Assembly: GCA_019235595.1 (NCBI GenBank)
Contig: JAFAKI010000008.1
Span: 1 to 13,931 of the forward strand
DNA from: Mucilaginibacter sp.
GTDB taxonomy: Bacteria; Bacteroidota; Bacteroidia; Sphingobacteriales; Sphingobacteriaceae
DNA length: 13,931 bases
Reading direction: 5' to 3'
The notes under the pieces are model-generated. The model was given only the letters and a program-made list of their open reading frames with translations. It searched no databases and had not been told where the DNA came from. The first letter of the stretch is position 1. Each line of letters begins with the position of its first letter. The translations under genes were made by a program, and so were the position numbers. Below are positions 6,849 through 13,558 of the stretch, in pieces.

Positions 6849-8483
6849 TTGAAAAGAAAAGACTTCCTTTACCTTACGGGCATGGGCTTTGGTGCCACTA
6901 TGCTCAGCCGGATACCGGTCTTTGGTTCACCCGTTCAGCATAACGGGATACTCAACGGGGCCGATACCACCCTAAAAAAGAAAATGGCCGACGTGGCCCT
7001 CAATGCGGCCCGGTCAAAAGGCGCTACCTACACCGATGTACGCATTGGCAGATATTTGAACCAGTATGTCATAACCCGCGAAAACAAAGTAGAAAACCTG
7101 GTTGATACCGAATCATTCGGCATGGGTATCCGTGTGATCGCCAACGGTTGCTGGGGCTTTGCGGCTACAGACAAACTGGATGACGACAGCATTGCAAAAG
7201 CCGCTGCTATGGCTGTTGCTATCGCCAAAGAGAACTCGCGCATTCAGGCTGAGCCGGTGCAGTTAGTTCCCCAAAAAGGTTATGGCGAAGTGAGTTGGAA
7301 AACGCCGATCGAAAAGAACGGCTTTGAAGTGCCAATGAAGGAAAAAACCGACCTGCTGCTATCCGTAAATGATGCTGCCATGAAGGGCGGGGCTAATTAT
7401 GTCAACTCGATCATCTTCCTGGTAAACGAGCAGAAATATTTTGCCTCAACCGAGGGCTCTTATATCGACCAGGATATCCACCGCATATGGCCAACATTTG
7501 CTATCACCAAAATCGATGATAAGACCGGCAATTTTGAAACCAGGCAATCGTTAAGCGCTCCGCGTGGCATGGGCTATGAGTACCTTGAGCCACGCGAAAG
7601 CGACAAATTACACGGCGTTACCACCCGTTACCGCGACCGCTACGATATGCTGGAAGACGCCAAAGCAGGCGCGCCGCAGGTTGCTGAAAAGATAAAAGCA
7701 AAATCCGTTGAAGCAGGTAAGTACGATTTGGTACTCGATCCAAGCCATTTATGGCTGACTATCCACGAGTCTGTCGGCCACCCGTCAGAACTCGACCGGG
7801 TGCTTGGTTATGAAGCCAATTTTGCAGGAACCAGCTTTCTGACATTGGATAAATGGAAGTCGGGTAAATTTAACTTTGGCAGTAAGAATGTAAACATCGT
7901 AGCTGATAAAACCCAGCCCGGATCACTTGGCGCGGTGGGCTATGATGATGAGGGCGTTGAAGCTAAAAAATGGGACATTATTAAAGACGGAATATTGGTA
8001 AATTACCAGGCTATCCGTGATCAGGCACATATTATAGGGTTAAAAGAATCGCAGGGCTGTTGTTATGCCGATAGCTGGAGCGATGTACAATTCCAGCGTA
8101 TGCCGAACGTGTCGCTGCAGCCGGGCAAAGATCCGCTGAGCGTGGATGACATGATCAAAAACGTTGAGAAAGGCATCTATATCATCGGCGATAGCTCATT
8201 TTCTATCGATCAGCAGCGTTACAACTTCCAGTTCAGTGGTCAGCTTTATTATGAGATTAAAAACGGAAAGATCGTGGGCATGCTAAACGACGTGGCCTAT
8301 CAATCCAATACCCAGGAGTTCTGGAATTCATGTGCGGCTGTTTGCGACAAGCGTGATTATCGCCTCGGCGGGTCATTCTTTGATGGCAAAGGTCAACCAG
8401 AGCAGGTAAGCGCCGTATCTCACGGTTCAGCCACCTCATTATTTAAAGGAGTTAACGTAATCAATACAAAAAGAAAAATCTAA
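6849..8483 (+). CDS. tldD: TldD-like zinc metalloprotease subunit with Tat-like leader
   Basis: A 544-residue TldD-family protein (modulator of DNA gyrase family, peptidase U62). The zinc-site motif HESVGH is at residues 306-311 in the usual context (LTIHESVGHPSELDR), after GKYDLVLDPSHLW. TldD with TldE forms a heterodimeric protease that cuts unstructured peptides; TldD holds the metal. The start is a TTG at 6849: there is no upstream in-frame ATG after the TAG at 6828-6830, and the N-terminus KRKDFLYLTGMGFGATML (2-19) is a Tat-like signal, though with KRK rather than RR. E. coli TldD has no leader. Near the C-terminus the E. coli third zinc ligand, a Cys in CGK, seems replaced by Asp in FDGKGQP (D512). 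Candidate cysteines are C495 and C499. It runs with tldE, 5 bases downstream. Confidence 0.93.
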   Translation: MKRKDFLYLTGMGFGATMLSRIPVFGSPVQHNGILNGADTTLKKKMADVALNAARSKGATYTDVRIGRYLNQYVITRENKVENLVDTESFGMGIRVIANGCWGFAATDKLDDDSIAKAAAMAVAIAKENSRIQAEPVQLVPQKGYGEVSWKTPIEKNGFEVPMKEKTDLLLSVNDAAMKGGANYVNSIIFLVNEQKYFASTEGSYIDQDIHRIWPTFAITKIDDKTGNFETRQSLSAPRGMGYEYLEPRESDKLHGVTTRYRDRYDMLEDAKAGAPQVAEKIKAKSVEAGKYDLVLDPSHLWLTIHESVGHPSELDRVLGYEANFAGTSFLTLDKWKSGKFNFGSKNVNIVADKTQPGSLGAVGYDDEGVEAKKWDIIKDGILVNYQAIRDQAHIIGLKESQGCCYADSWSDVQFQRMPNVSLQPGKDPLSVDDMIKNVEKGIYIIGDSSFSIDQQRYNFQFSGQLYYEIKNGKIVGMLNDVAYQSNTQEFWNSCAAVCDKRDYRLGGSFFDGKGQPEQVSAVSHGSATSLFKGVNVINTKRKI

Positions 8484-8488
8484 GATAT

Positions 8489-9826
8489 ATGGCTGTTTTA
8501 ACCGAAGAAGAATGCCGCACGCTGTTAAAAAAAGCGCTTAGCTATTCAAAAGCCAACGAATGCGAGGTAAGCATCAGCGGCTCGGACGGCGGAAATTTGC
8601 GCTACGCACGAAACACTGTTTCCACCAGCGGCTCCATTAGCCAAACCAGCATGGTGATCTCCTCTGCCTATGGGAAAAAGCTGGGCATCGTCACCACTAA
8701 CGAATATAGCGATACTGCTATTGAAAAAGCGGTGCGCCAATCAGAAGAACTGGCAGGATTTGCACCTGAAAACCCTGAGTTTGTATCTTTTTTAGGTCCG
8801 CAAACCTATGCGCCCCCTTCAAAAGCTTTTGACCAGGCAACGGCAGATATTACTCCAAAATTCCGTACCGATAAGGTTAGTGAAACGCTTCAGGTAGCAA
8901 AAAATAATAAATTGATAGCCGCAGGATATTTGCAAAACAGCGCTGGTTTTTCGGCCATGATGAATTCGCATGGCTTGTTTGCTTATAATACCTCAACCGA
9001 TGCCAGCTTCTCGATAACGTTGCGTAGCGAAGACGGAACAGGGTCAGGCTATTCAACAAAAGACTTCAATGAAGTAAGCAAACTAGATACCCTGGCTTTC
9101 ACCAAAATTGCAGCGCAAAAAGCAACCGCCTCTAAAGGTGCTAAAGCTATTGAGCCAGGGAAATATACGGTGATATTAGAGCCTGCCGCTGGTATCGTTC
9201 TTTTAGAGCAATTATATGGCGGATTGGACGCACGCAGCGCCGATGAAGGCCGCAGCTTCCTGAGCAAACCGGGCGGTAAAACCAAGCTGGGTGAAAAATT
9301 AGTGGATGAACGGATAAATATTTATTCCGATCCATCGAATCCGGAGTTGCCTACAGCGAGCTGGACCGGCGATGGCCGTCCGCAGGAAAAAACAAGCTGG
9401 ATTGAAAAAGGCGTGCTTAAAAATCTGCAATACTCACGCTACTGGGCACAAAAACAGGGTGTAAAAGCAGTACCATCACCCGACGGCGTCATAATGGATG
9501 GTACCAATGCCACACTGGAAGAACTGATAAAAGGCACTGAAAAAGGCATACTGGTTACCCGGCTTTGGTATATCCGCCCGGTTGATCCCCAGACCTTGCT
9601 TTATACAGGCCTAACCCGTGATGGTACATTTTATATCGAAAACGGACAGATCAAATTCCCGATAAAAAACATGCGTTTTAACGAGAGCCCAGTAATCATG
9701 CTGAACAACCTGGATGCCTTAGGCAAACCCGAGCGCGCAGTAAGCGGCGAGTCATTCTCGAGCGCGATGATACCACCGATGAGGATACGTGATTTTACGT
9801 TCACTTCGTTATCGGACGCGGTTTAG
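8489..9826 (+). CDS. tldE: TldE/PmbA-like metalloprotease partner
   Basis: A 445-residue member of the TldD/PmbA family without the HExxxH motif: at the matching place it reads GKYTVILEPAAGIVLLEQL (224-242), so it is the TldE (PmbA) partner rather than the catalytic subunit. The N-terminal alpha/beta part (about 1-215) and the C-terminal part (about 216-445) ending FSSAMIPPMRIRDFTFT are as expected for the family, and the length is close to E. coli PmbA. TldE with TldD builds a barrel-shaped heterodimer that admits unfolded peptides, as known for microcin B17 maturation and CcdA turnover. It starts with ATG 5 bases after the tldD stop. No signal peptide is present, unlike its partner, which raises a question of compartment. 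It ends in a heptamer inverted array. Confidence 0.93.
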   Translation: MAVLTEEECRTLLKKALSYSKANECEVSISGSDGGNLRYARNTVSTSGSISQTSMVISSAYGKKLGIVTTNEYSDTAIEKAVRQSEELAGFAPENPEFVSFLGPQTYAPPSKAFDQATADITPKFRTDKVSETLQVAKNNKLIAAGYLQNSAGFSAMMNSHGLFAYNTSTDASFSITLRSEDGTGSGYSTKDFNEVSKLDTLAFTKIAAQKATASKGAKAIEPGKYTVILEPAAGIVLLEQLYGGLDARSADEGRSFLSKPGGKTKLGEKLVDERINIYSDPSNPELPTASWTGDGRPQEKTSWIEKGVLKNLQYSRYWAQKQGVKAVPSPDGVIMDGTNATLEELIKGTEKGILVTRLWYIRPVDPQTLLYTGLTRDGTFYIENGQIKFPIKNMRFNESPVIMLNNLDALGKPERAVSGESFSSAMIPPMRIRDFTFTSLSDAV

Positions 9827-9827
9827 T

Positions 9828-9896
9828 CAGTTGGCAGTTAGCGGTTTGCAGTTGGCATTGTTTCTACTGCAAACTGCCCACTGTAAACTGCAAACT
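9828..9896. repeat. Inverted pair of heptamer arrays between convergent genes
   Basis: The left arm reads as 7-base units AGTTGGC, AGTTAGC, GGTTTGC, AGTTGGC (from 9829); the right arm as TGCAAAC, TGCCCAC, TGTAAAC, TGCAAAC (9868-9895). The arms are complementary at roughly 22 of 29 positions, counting from the outer ends, with a few more G-U pairs, leaving a loop around GTTTCTACT. It fills the gap between the tldE stop (9826) and the stop of the minus-strand RDD gene; the TAG of the latter (9895-9897) begins in the last unit. It may act as a two-way terminator, though there is no long T run. Confidence 0.8.
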
Positions 9897-10500
9897 AAAT
9901 TAAACGGTCCTTCACCACCAGCGTCTCCGCCATAATATCGTGCAGGCATTGTTGTCTTTTGTTAAAAAAGCTGAGCGGGTAACCTATGATGGTGATGATT
10001 GAAAATATTTTGAACAGGTTCCTGCTAATAGATCTTCCAGTGCCTATCCGGCGCCCCTGTAGGTCGCAAACTTTTATTTTAAGTATTTGCTTACCGTAGG
10101 TGGCCTGTTTGGGCGAACATTCCATCACTATATGATAAATGATTTTGGTGATCGGTATCAAAGCCAGGATACTTAAGCCGATGACCAGCCTGGTCGATTT
10201 ATCATCAATAGTATATACCGCGAGAAAAGCCAGAACAATAAACCCACCTCCGACAAATAACCAATCGAGCGCGGACGCCGTCCAGCGCTGATCAAACCCT
10301 GCAAAGTATTGGGGGGCAACCGACCTTTTATCAAAATGAAACAGCTCCCGTAGTTCGGCAATGTCATGAGCTTCCTTGTAGTCTACCATTTCGGCAGTCT
10401 TCAGAAAATCAGATGGCCTAACTGACATACCTTTTAGCTGTTCTAAGCTAAAAGGCCCCTCAGGCTTGCCATTTACAACGAGAAAGTATTCAATTGCCAT
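9895..10500 (-). CDS. GYF_2-RDD membrane protein (copy 2)
   Basis: A 201-residue protein of the same build as 6113-6739. The GYF_2 domain is at about 4-50 (YFLVVNGKPEGPFSLEQL), then an RDD domain from about 68: RWTASALDW (R72, D79), spans at about 82-97 and 105-126, the loop YGKQILKIKV...ISRNLFK, a span near 165-179, and the end CLHDIMAETLVV. The two copies share the order of motifs but differ in most positions, so the duplication is old or they arose separately. It is the last gene of the minus-strand series SDR, PspC, LiaF-like, RDD; the 113-base gap before it holds an octamer array. Function unknown; membrane location is secure. Confidence 0.9.
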   Translation of the reverse strand: MAIEYFLVVNGKPEGPFSLEQLKGMSVRPSDFLKTAEMVDYKEAHDIAELRELFHFDKRSVAPQYFAGFDQRWTASALDWLFVGGGFIVLAFLAVYTIDDKSTRLVIGLSILALIPITKIIYHIVMECSPKQATYGKQILKIKVCDLQGRRIGTGRSISRNLFKIFSIITIIGYPLSFFNKRQQCLHDIMAETLVVKDRLI

Positions 10501-10513
10501 GATAATTGGTTAG

Positions 10514-10612
10514 AATGTTTCAACGTTTCAATGTTACGTATAAAACAAAAAAGTTGTAACGTCTCCAGGCATAACCTTTCAACATTACAACTTTAAAACC
10601 TTACAACTATCT
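10514..10612. repeat. Inverted pair of octamer arrays
   Basis: The left arm has 8-base units AATGTTTC, AACGTTTC, AATGTTAC (10514-10537). The right arm has AACCTTTC, AACATTAC, AACTTTAA, AACCTTAC, AACTATCT (10573-10612), ending one base before the stop codon of the LiaF-like gene. The right arm read on the minus strand is GTTGTAAn/GTTnnAAn, the same type of word as the left arm on the plus strand, so the two arms can pair loosely. The middle holds GTTGTAAC (10553-10560), another copy. The period is 8 here rather than 7. Confidence 0.78.
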
Positions 10613-10613
10613 A

Positions 10614-11606
10614 TTAGTATCTCTTCACTTCAAAGCCCGACATCGCACCGCTGAAGTGTATGTAGAATTTATTTTTTGCGGCATCAAAGCCAGGTGTTTC
10701 ATAATCACAATCATTCTTTTTCGTAAATCCTTCAAAATCATCTGATGAGAAGGCCGAAGATTTGGTGATACGGCATGCTGCATTTTGTGGGATAGTAAAT
10801 TTAACACTTGCTGCCCCCGTTGAAATATTGATATCGGTTGTAGCAAGCGGCTGACCTAGTTTTATGGCAAATGAACCTGCGCCTCCATTTAATTTAATAG
10901 CTTTCACTTTAAATTTTGAAAGATCAAAGTTTACGTCGGTCGCACCGGCATCAAGCTGCACATTCCATATGGGGTTTGAATTGAGTTTAATGTCAACCTT
11001 GTTACTGCTATCATTGTCATCGCTGTTAAAATTGAACCCCCTGCGGCCATCTCTCATTTTGAAATCCACTACATATGCTGAATCTTCCTTGTGGTGGTTC
11101 AATTCATAATTGCCCACTGTTTCTTTGGTCACTGCATTAAATAGCTGGTTCGTAGTGTCGCTCAGTTGGTAGCTGGTTGCACCACCGGCTATATTAAGCT
11201 GCGCAACTTTTATAGTTTGATCATATGGTGTATTAAAAGTACTGCTACCCTGTGTTTTAACAAGCCTTCCGCTGTTGTTATCGTCATTGTCGTCGCTATC
11301 ATCACTGTCGTCATTATTATCGCTATGATGAGTATAGCGTGGCCACCACCATCTGCTGTATCTGTCGTCGAAATTTCCGAATACCAGCAGGGCAAAGCCT
11401 GCTATTACAACCGATATTTTAAGGATCCTTGCCCAGGCCGAGTGGTTATTTGCAAACACCAGGTTCACACCACCAATCACCAAAAATATAGGCCACAGAT
11501 GAATAAGGTTGTACCAGTGAAAATGGATATATCCAAAATTATGCAGCAGAAATATGGCGCCGATCATCACCAGGATCATGCCTGGTATCAGTTTATCGTT
11601 TCTCAT
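10614..11606 (-). CDS. LiaF/toastrack-like membrane protein
   Basis: A 330-residue protein. The N-terminus has three hydrophobic segments (about 8-23, 36-52 and 60-77) of the LiaI-LiaF type; the motif LIHLWPIFLVIGGVNLV is characteristic. Then comes an acidic linker of Asp, Asn and Ser (95-112) and a beta-rich domain (about 120-328) with repeated strands such as VQLDAGATDVNFDLS, LNGGAGSFAIKLG and ISTGAASVKFTIP, as in toastrack (DUF4097 or LiaF C-terminal) domains. Such proteins sense or bind envelope damage together with PspC. It starts 17 bases after the PspC gene, so they are surely co-transcribed. In LiaF of Firmicutes the partner is the LiaRS two-component system; no such kinase is seen here. 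Confidence 0.85.
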   Translation of the reverse strand: MRNDKLIPGMILVMIGAIFLLHNFGYIHFHWYNLIHLWPIFLVIGGVNLVFANNHSAWARILKISVVIAGFALLVFGNFDDRYSRWWWPRYTHHSDNNDDSDDSDDNDDNNSGRLVKTQGSSTFNTPYDQTIKVAQLNIAGGATSYQLSDTTNQLFNAVTKETVGNYELNHHKEDSAYVVDFKMRDGRRGFNFNSDDNDSSNKVDIKLNSNPIWNVQLDAGATDVNFDLSKFKVKAIKLNGGAGSFAIKLGQPLATTDINISTGAASVKFTIPQNAACRITKSSAFSSDDFEGFTKKNDCDYETPGFDAAKNKFYIHFSGAMSGFEVKRY

Positions 11607-11623
11607 GATCTTAATTTTTAAGG

Positions 11624-12268
11624 TTAAACTGTAGGTGTATTATCGGCTGGCGGATTTGCTTCCGGGGCCTCACCTTCAGCAGGTTTTTCTTCAGTTGTGG
11701 TTGTTTTATTCCAATCAACCTGTTCCCATGGTTTTTTGCGTTCGCCTGATATCATGATGGCGCATCCCACTACGATCAGTATAACCGGCCAAAGTCTTTC
11801 AAAATCCCAATCGGGAAATATATCAAAATCATTCAGCAGGATAGAGCCTCCGATCATGATTAGCACCACCCCAAAAACGATAGCTACCAGCGAGGTGCTG
11901 TTGCGTGGCTGTACCGGATAAGGCTGATTGCGAAAAAATTGATCAGCATATGATTGACCAGGAAGTGGCTCACTAGTATAAGCTGGCCCAAACTGGCTGG
12001 TATTACTGCCTGGATTCTGTGGAGGCACCCTATAATCAACGCTAGGGTCGTTAAAGAAAGGCTTCTTTGGAAGCACGATCCAGAATATAATGTATATTAA
12101 TAAGCCGCCTCCGTGAAATATAAGCGCCAGTACGAATATCACACGTACTATGACAACATCTATATTGAAATATTCGGCAAGGCCGGCACAAACACCAGCG
12201 ATCTTTCGATGGAATTCGTCGCGATATAATTTCCTGTCCATTTTATTTACGTTTAAATCGGTTTTCAT
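11624..12268 (-). CDS. PspC-domain protein with a LiaF-type membrane module
   Basis: A 214-residue membrane protein. A PspC domain is at about 11-68 (KLYRDEFHRKIAGVCAGLAE, then two hydrophobic parts ending FWIVLPKK). A Pro/Gln/Ser-rich linker follows (about 72-125), then a second membrane module (127-174) with GVVLIMIGGSILLNDF and FERLWPVILIVVGCAIM, and a Glu/Pro/Thr-rich tail. The second module matches the N-terminal module of the next gene, so adjacent genes share it. PspC proteins act in envelope-stress responses. The ATG at 12268 is given, but the ATG at codon 10 (12239-12241, MDRKLYRDE) fits the usual PspC N-terminus better and may be the true start. No clear promoter was found in the 67-base gap before it. 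Confidence 0.88.
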   Translation of the reverse strand: MKTDLNVNKMDRKLYRDEFHRKIAGVCAGLAEYFNIDVVIVRVIFVLALIFHGGGLLIYIIFWIVLPKKPFFNDPSVDYRVPPQNPGSNTSQFGPAYTSEPLPGQSYADQFFRNQPYPVQPRNSTSLVAIVFGVVLIMIGGSILLNDFDIFPDWDFERLWPVILIVVGCAIMISGERKKPWEQVDWNKTTTTEEKPAEGEAPEANPPADNTPTV

Positions 12269-12335
12269 AATTTATTTACCTGAATCAAATTCCTTAGAAT
12301 CTGAATATTTATATAATTGTTATCGTAGTTTCTCT

Positions 12336-13040
12336 TTATATCTGTCCTCCAACCGGCTTAATTATCAATTCGTCCACGTTGGCGCCGGGGCTCATTTTGT
12401 AAACATTTACAATGGCCGATGCAATGTCTTCGGGTAATACAAATTGGTCTTTAGGTATCGTGGTGCCTTCCCACGAATTGGTTAGTGTCGAGCCCGGGAT
12501 AACTGCCGTAACTTTCACATTATGAGGCATCATCTCCAGCCGCATCACTCTACTGAGACCCAGCAGCGCAGCTTTTGTTACACTGTAAGTACCTGCCGCT
12601 GCAATAGGATCAAGCGCTGCAACCGAGCAGATTGTGAAGATATGCCCTTCGCGTGCAGCGATCATACTTTTACCAAAATACCGGTATAGATGATAAGCAG
12701 GCATGTAGTTGGTGTTCAATTGTTTTTCAAAAGCCGTCTCGCTTTCATCCAGTATGCTTACTGGGTCAAACATGCCCAGGTTGTTTACGATGATGCTGAT
12801 AAAACCCAGTTCCTGTTCGGCTGCTCCGGCAAATTTTAGCAGTTGCTCCTTTACACTACCATCGGCAACCTGTGTAAATACTTTAATCTGCGGATTGATT
12901 GACAGCAACTCTTGTTTGAATTGAGCCAGTTCGCTTACATTTCGTGAGCAAACAGCCAGGTTAACACCTTCTTTGGCAAAAGCTATGGCGATGGATCGTC
13001 CCATGCCTTTAGTTGCGCCGGTTATTATTGCATTTTTCAT
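12336..13040 (-). CDS. SDR-family NAD(P)-dependent oxidoreductase
   Basis: A 234-residue short-chain dehydrogenase/reductase of the classical type. The nucleotide-binding motif TGATKGMG is at 7-14. The NNAG motif appears as NNLG (86-89), with the active-site Asn likely N111. The catalytic Ser is S139 (FTICSVAAL), and YSVTK gives Y152 and K156; PG (182-183) follows as usual. C31-S-R33 after the second strand hints at NADP(H), by inference from the Arg. It resembles FabG-like 3-oxoacyl reductases, but substrate cannot be told from sequence. It is first of the minus-strand genes, and a good -7 box lies 41 bases upstream of the ATG. Whether the PspC gene 67 bases downstream is on the same transcript is open. 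Confidence 0.92.
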   Translation of the reverse strand: MKNAIITGATKGMGRSIAIAFAKEGVNLAVCSRNVSELAQFKQELLSINPQIKVFTQVADGSVKEQLLKFAGAAEQELGFISIIVNNLGMFDPVSILDESETAFEKQLNTNYMPAYHLYRYFGKSMIAAREGHIFTICSVAALDPIAAAGTYSVTKAALLGLSRVMRLEMMPHNVKVTAVIPGSTLTNSWEGTTIPKDQFVLPEDIASAIVNVYKMSPGANVDELIIKPVGGQI

Positions 13041-13372
13041 TTTGTTGTGTTGGTTTGGTTTTATCCTGCTGTTGTTAGTACAAATCTACTTCTGATTACA
13101 GGACATTTATTATGCTTTTGGGGAAGTATAAACAAATTCTCGGTAAACAGGGGGAAATTAGCGGTAAATGGTGTTGATAACATTCTATGCCGGTAAATAA
13201 GTGTCAATATGACCTTTTGTAGAATATACTCCCCGAATCATGTATTTTTTGCCTATTGATTTTTGACCGATATCCTGTTGTAAGCATAATCAAGGTATTT
13301 TTTAAAACCGGAACACTTATTGTACATGATATTATAATATTATAGAAGTCTTTAACCTTAAAATAATTTGTT
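13041..13372. other. Divergent gap between the SDR and microprotein genes
   Basis: A 332-base AT-rich gap with no convincing gene except the microprotein that follows. It holds the SDR -7 box (13081-13088); three copies of CGGTAAA on the plus strand (13141-13147, 13162-13168, 13191-13197), the first two 21 bases apart; a GTCA-ATA-TGAC hairpin (13203-13213); and two overlapping perfect AT palindromes at 13329-13340 and 13333-13344. The minus-strand frame at 13204-13446 is rejected as a gene because it reads through this region and the microprotein antisense. Confidence 0.6.
13081..13088 (-). promoter_or_regulatory. -7 box for the SDR gene
   Basis: On the minus strand this reads TAGATTTG, a perfect match to the Bacteroidota TAnnTTTG consensus, 40 bases before the SDR start codon. 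A start site about 5 bases on would give a leader of some 35 bases. No TTTG stands at the expected -33 place, so the upstream part is weak or activator-dependent. Confidence 0.5.
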
Positions 13373-13471
13373 ATGAACTCACAAACATTAATCGGAATCG
13401 TTGTATGCGTCACGCCACTGGTGTTAATCATCGCAACATTGATCATCAGAGGTAAAAAACTGTTTGATTGA
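13373..13471 (+). CDS. 32-residue single-span membrane microprotein
   Basis: A short frame, ATG to TGA, coding for 32 residues: a polar start (MNSQT), one hydrophobic helix of about 19 residues (6-25, LIGIVVCVTPLVLIIATLI), then a basic tail RGKKLFD. The positive tail after the helix suggests an N-out, C-in orientation. An A-rich run (AAAATAATTTGTT) precedes the ATG, as often seen for leaders in this phylum that lack a Shine-Dalgarno sequence. It stands alone in a gap of over 500 bases between two minus-strand genes. I do not recognise it: it differs from KdpF and CydX in pattern. Support is only the ideal membrane-helix layout, the ATG start and the position, so expression is not proven. Confidence 0.5.
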   Translation: MNSQTLIGIVVCVTPLVLIIATLIIRGKKLFD

Positions 13472-13558
13472 TCAAAAGACTGGTGTATTATTCAGATTTG
13501 GTGCAAGCGGCAACGTAAAAAAATCGCACCTTCTCGAATAAGAGCTTATAAATAATAG

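Noticed and set aside
13204..13446. 80-codon minus-strand frame
   Set aside because: It shows no domain pattern, covers promoter-like AT palindromes, and is antisense to the better-supported 32-codon microprotein.
13500..13533. Terminator hairpin GGTGC/GCACC after the microprotein
   Set aside because: A five-base stem with a 21-base loop and no T run after it is too weak to call.
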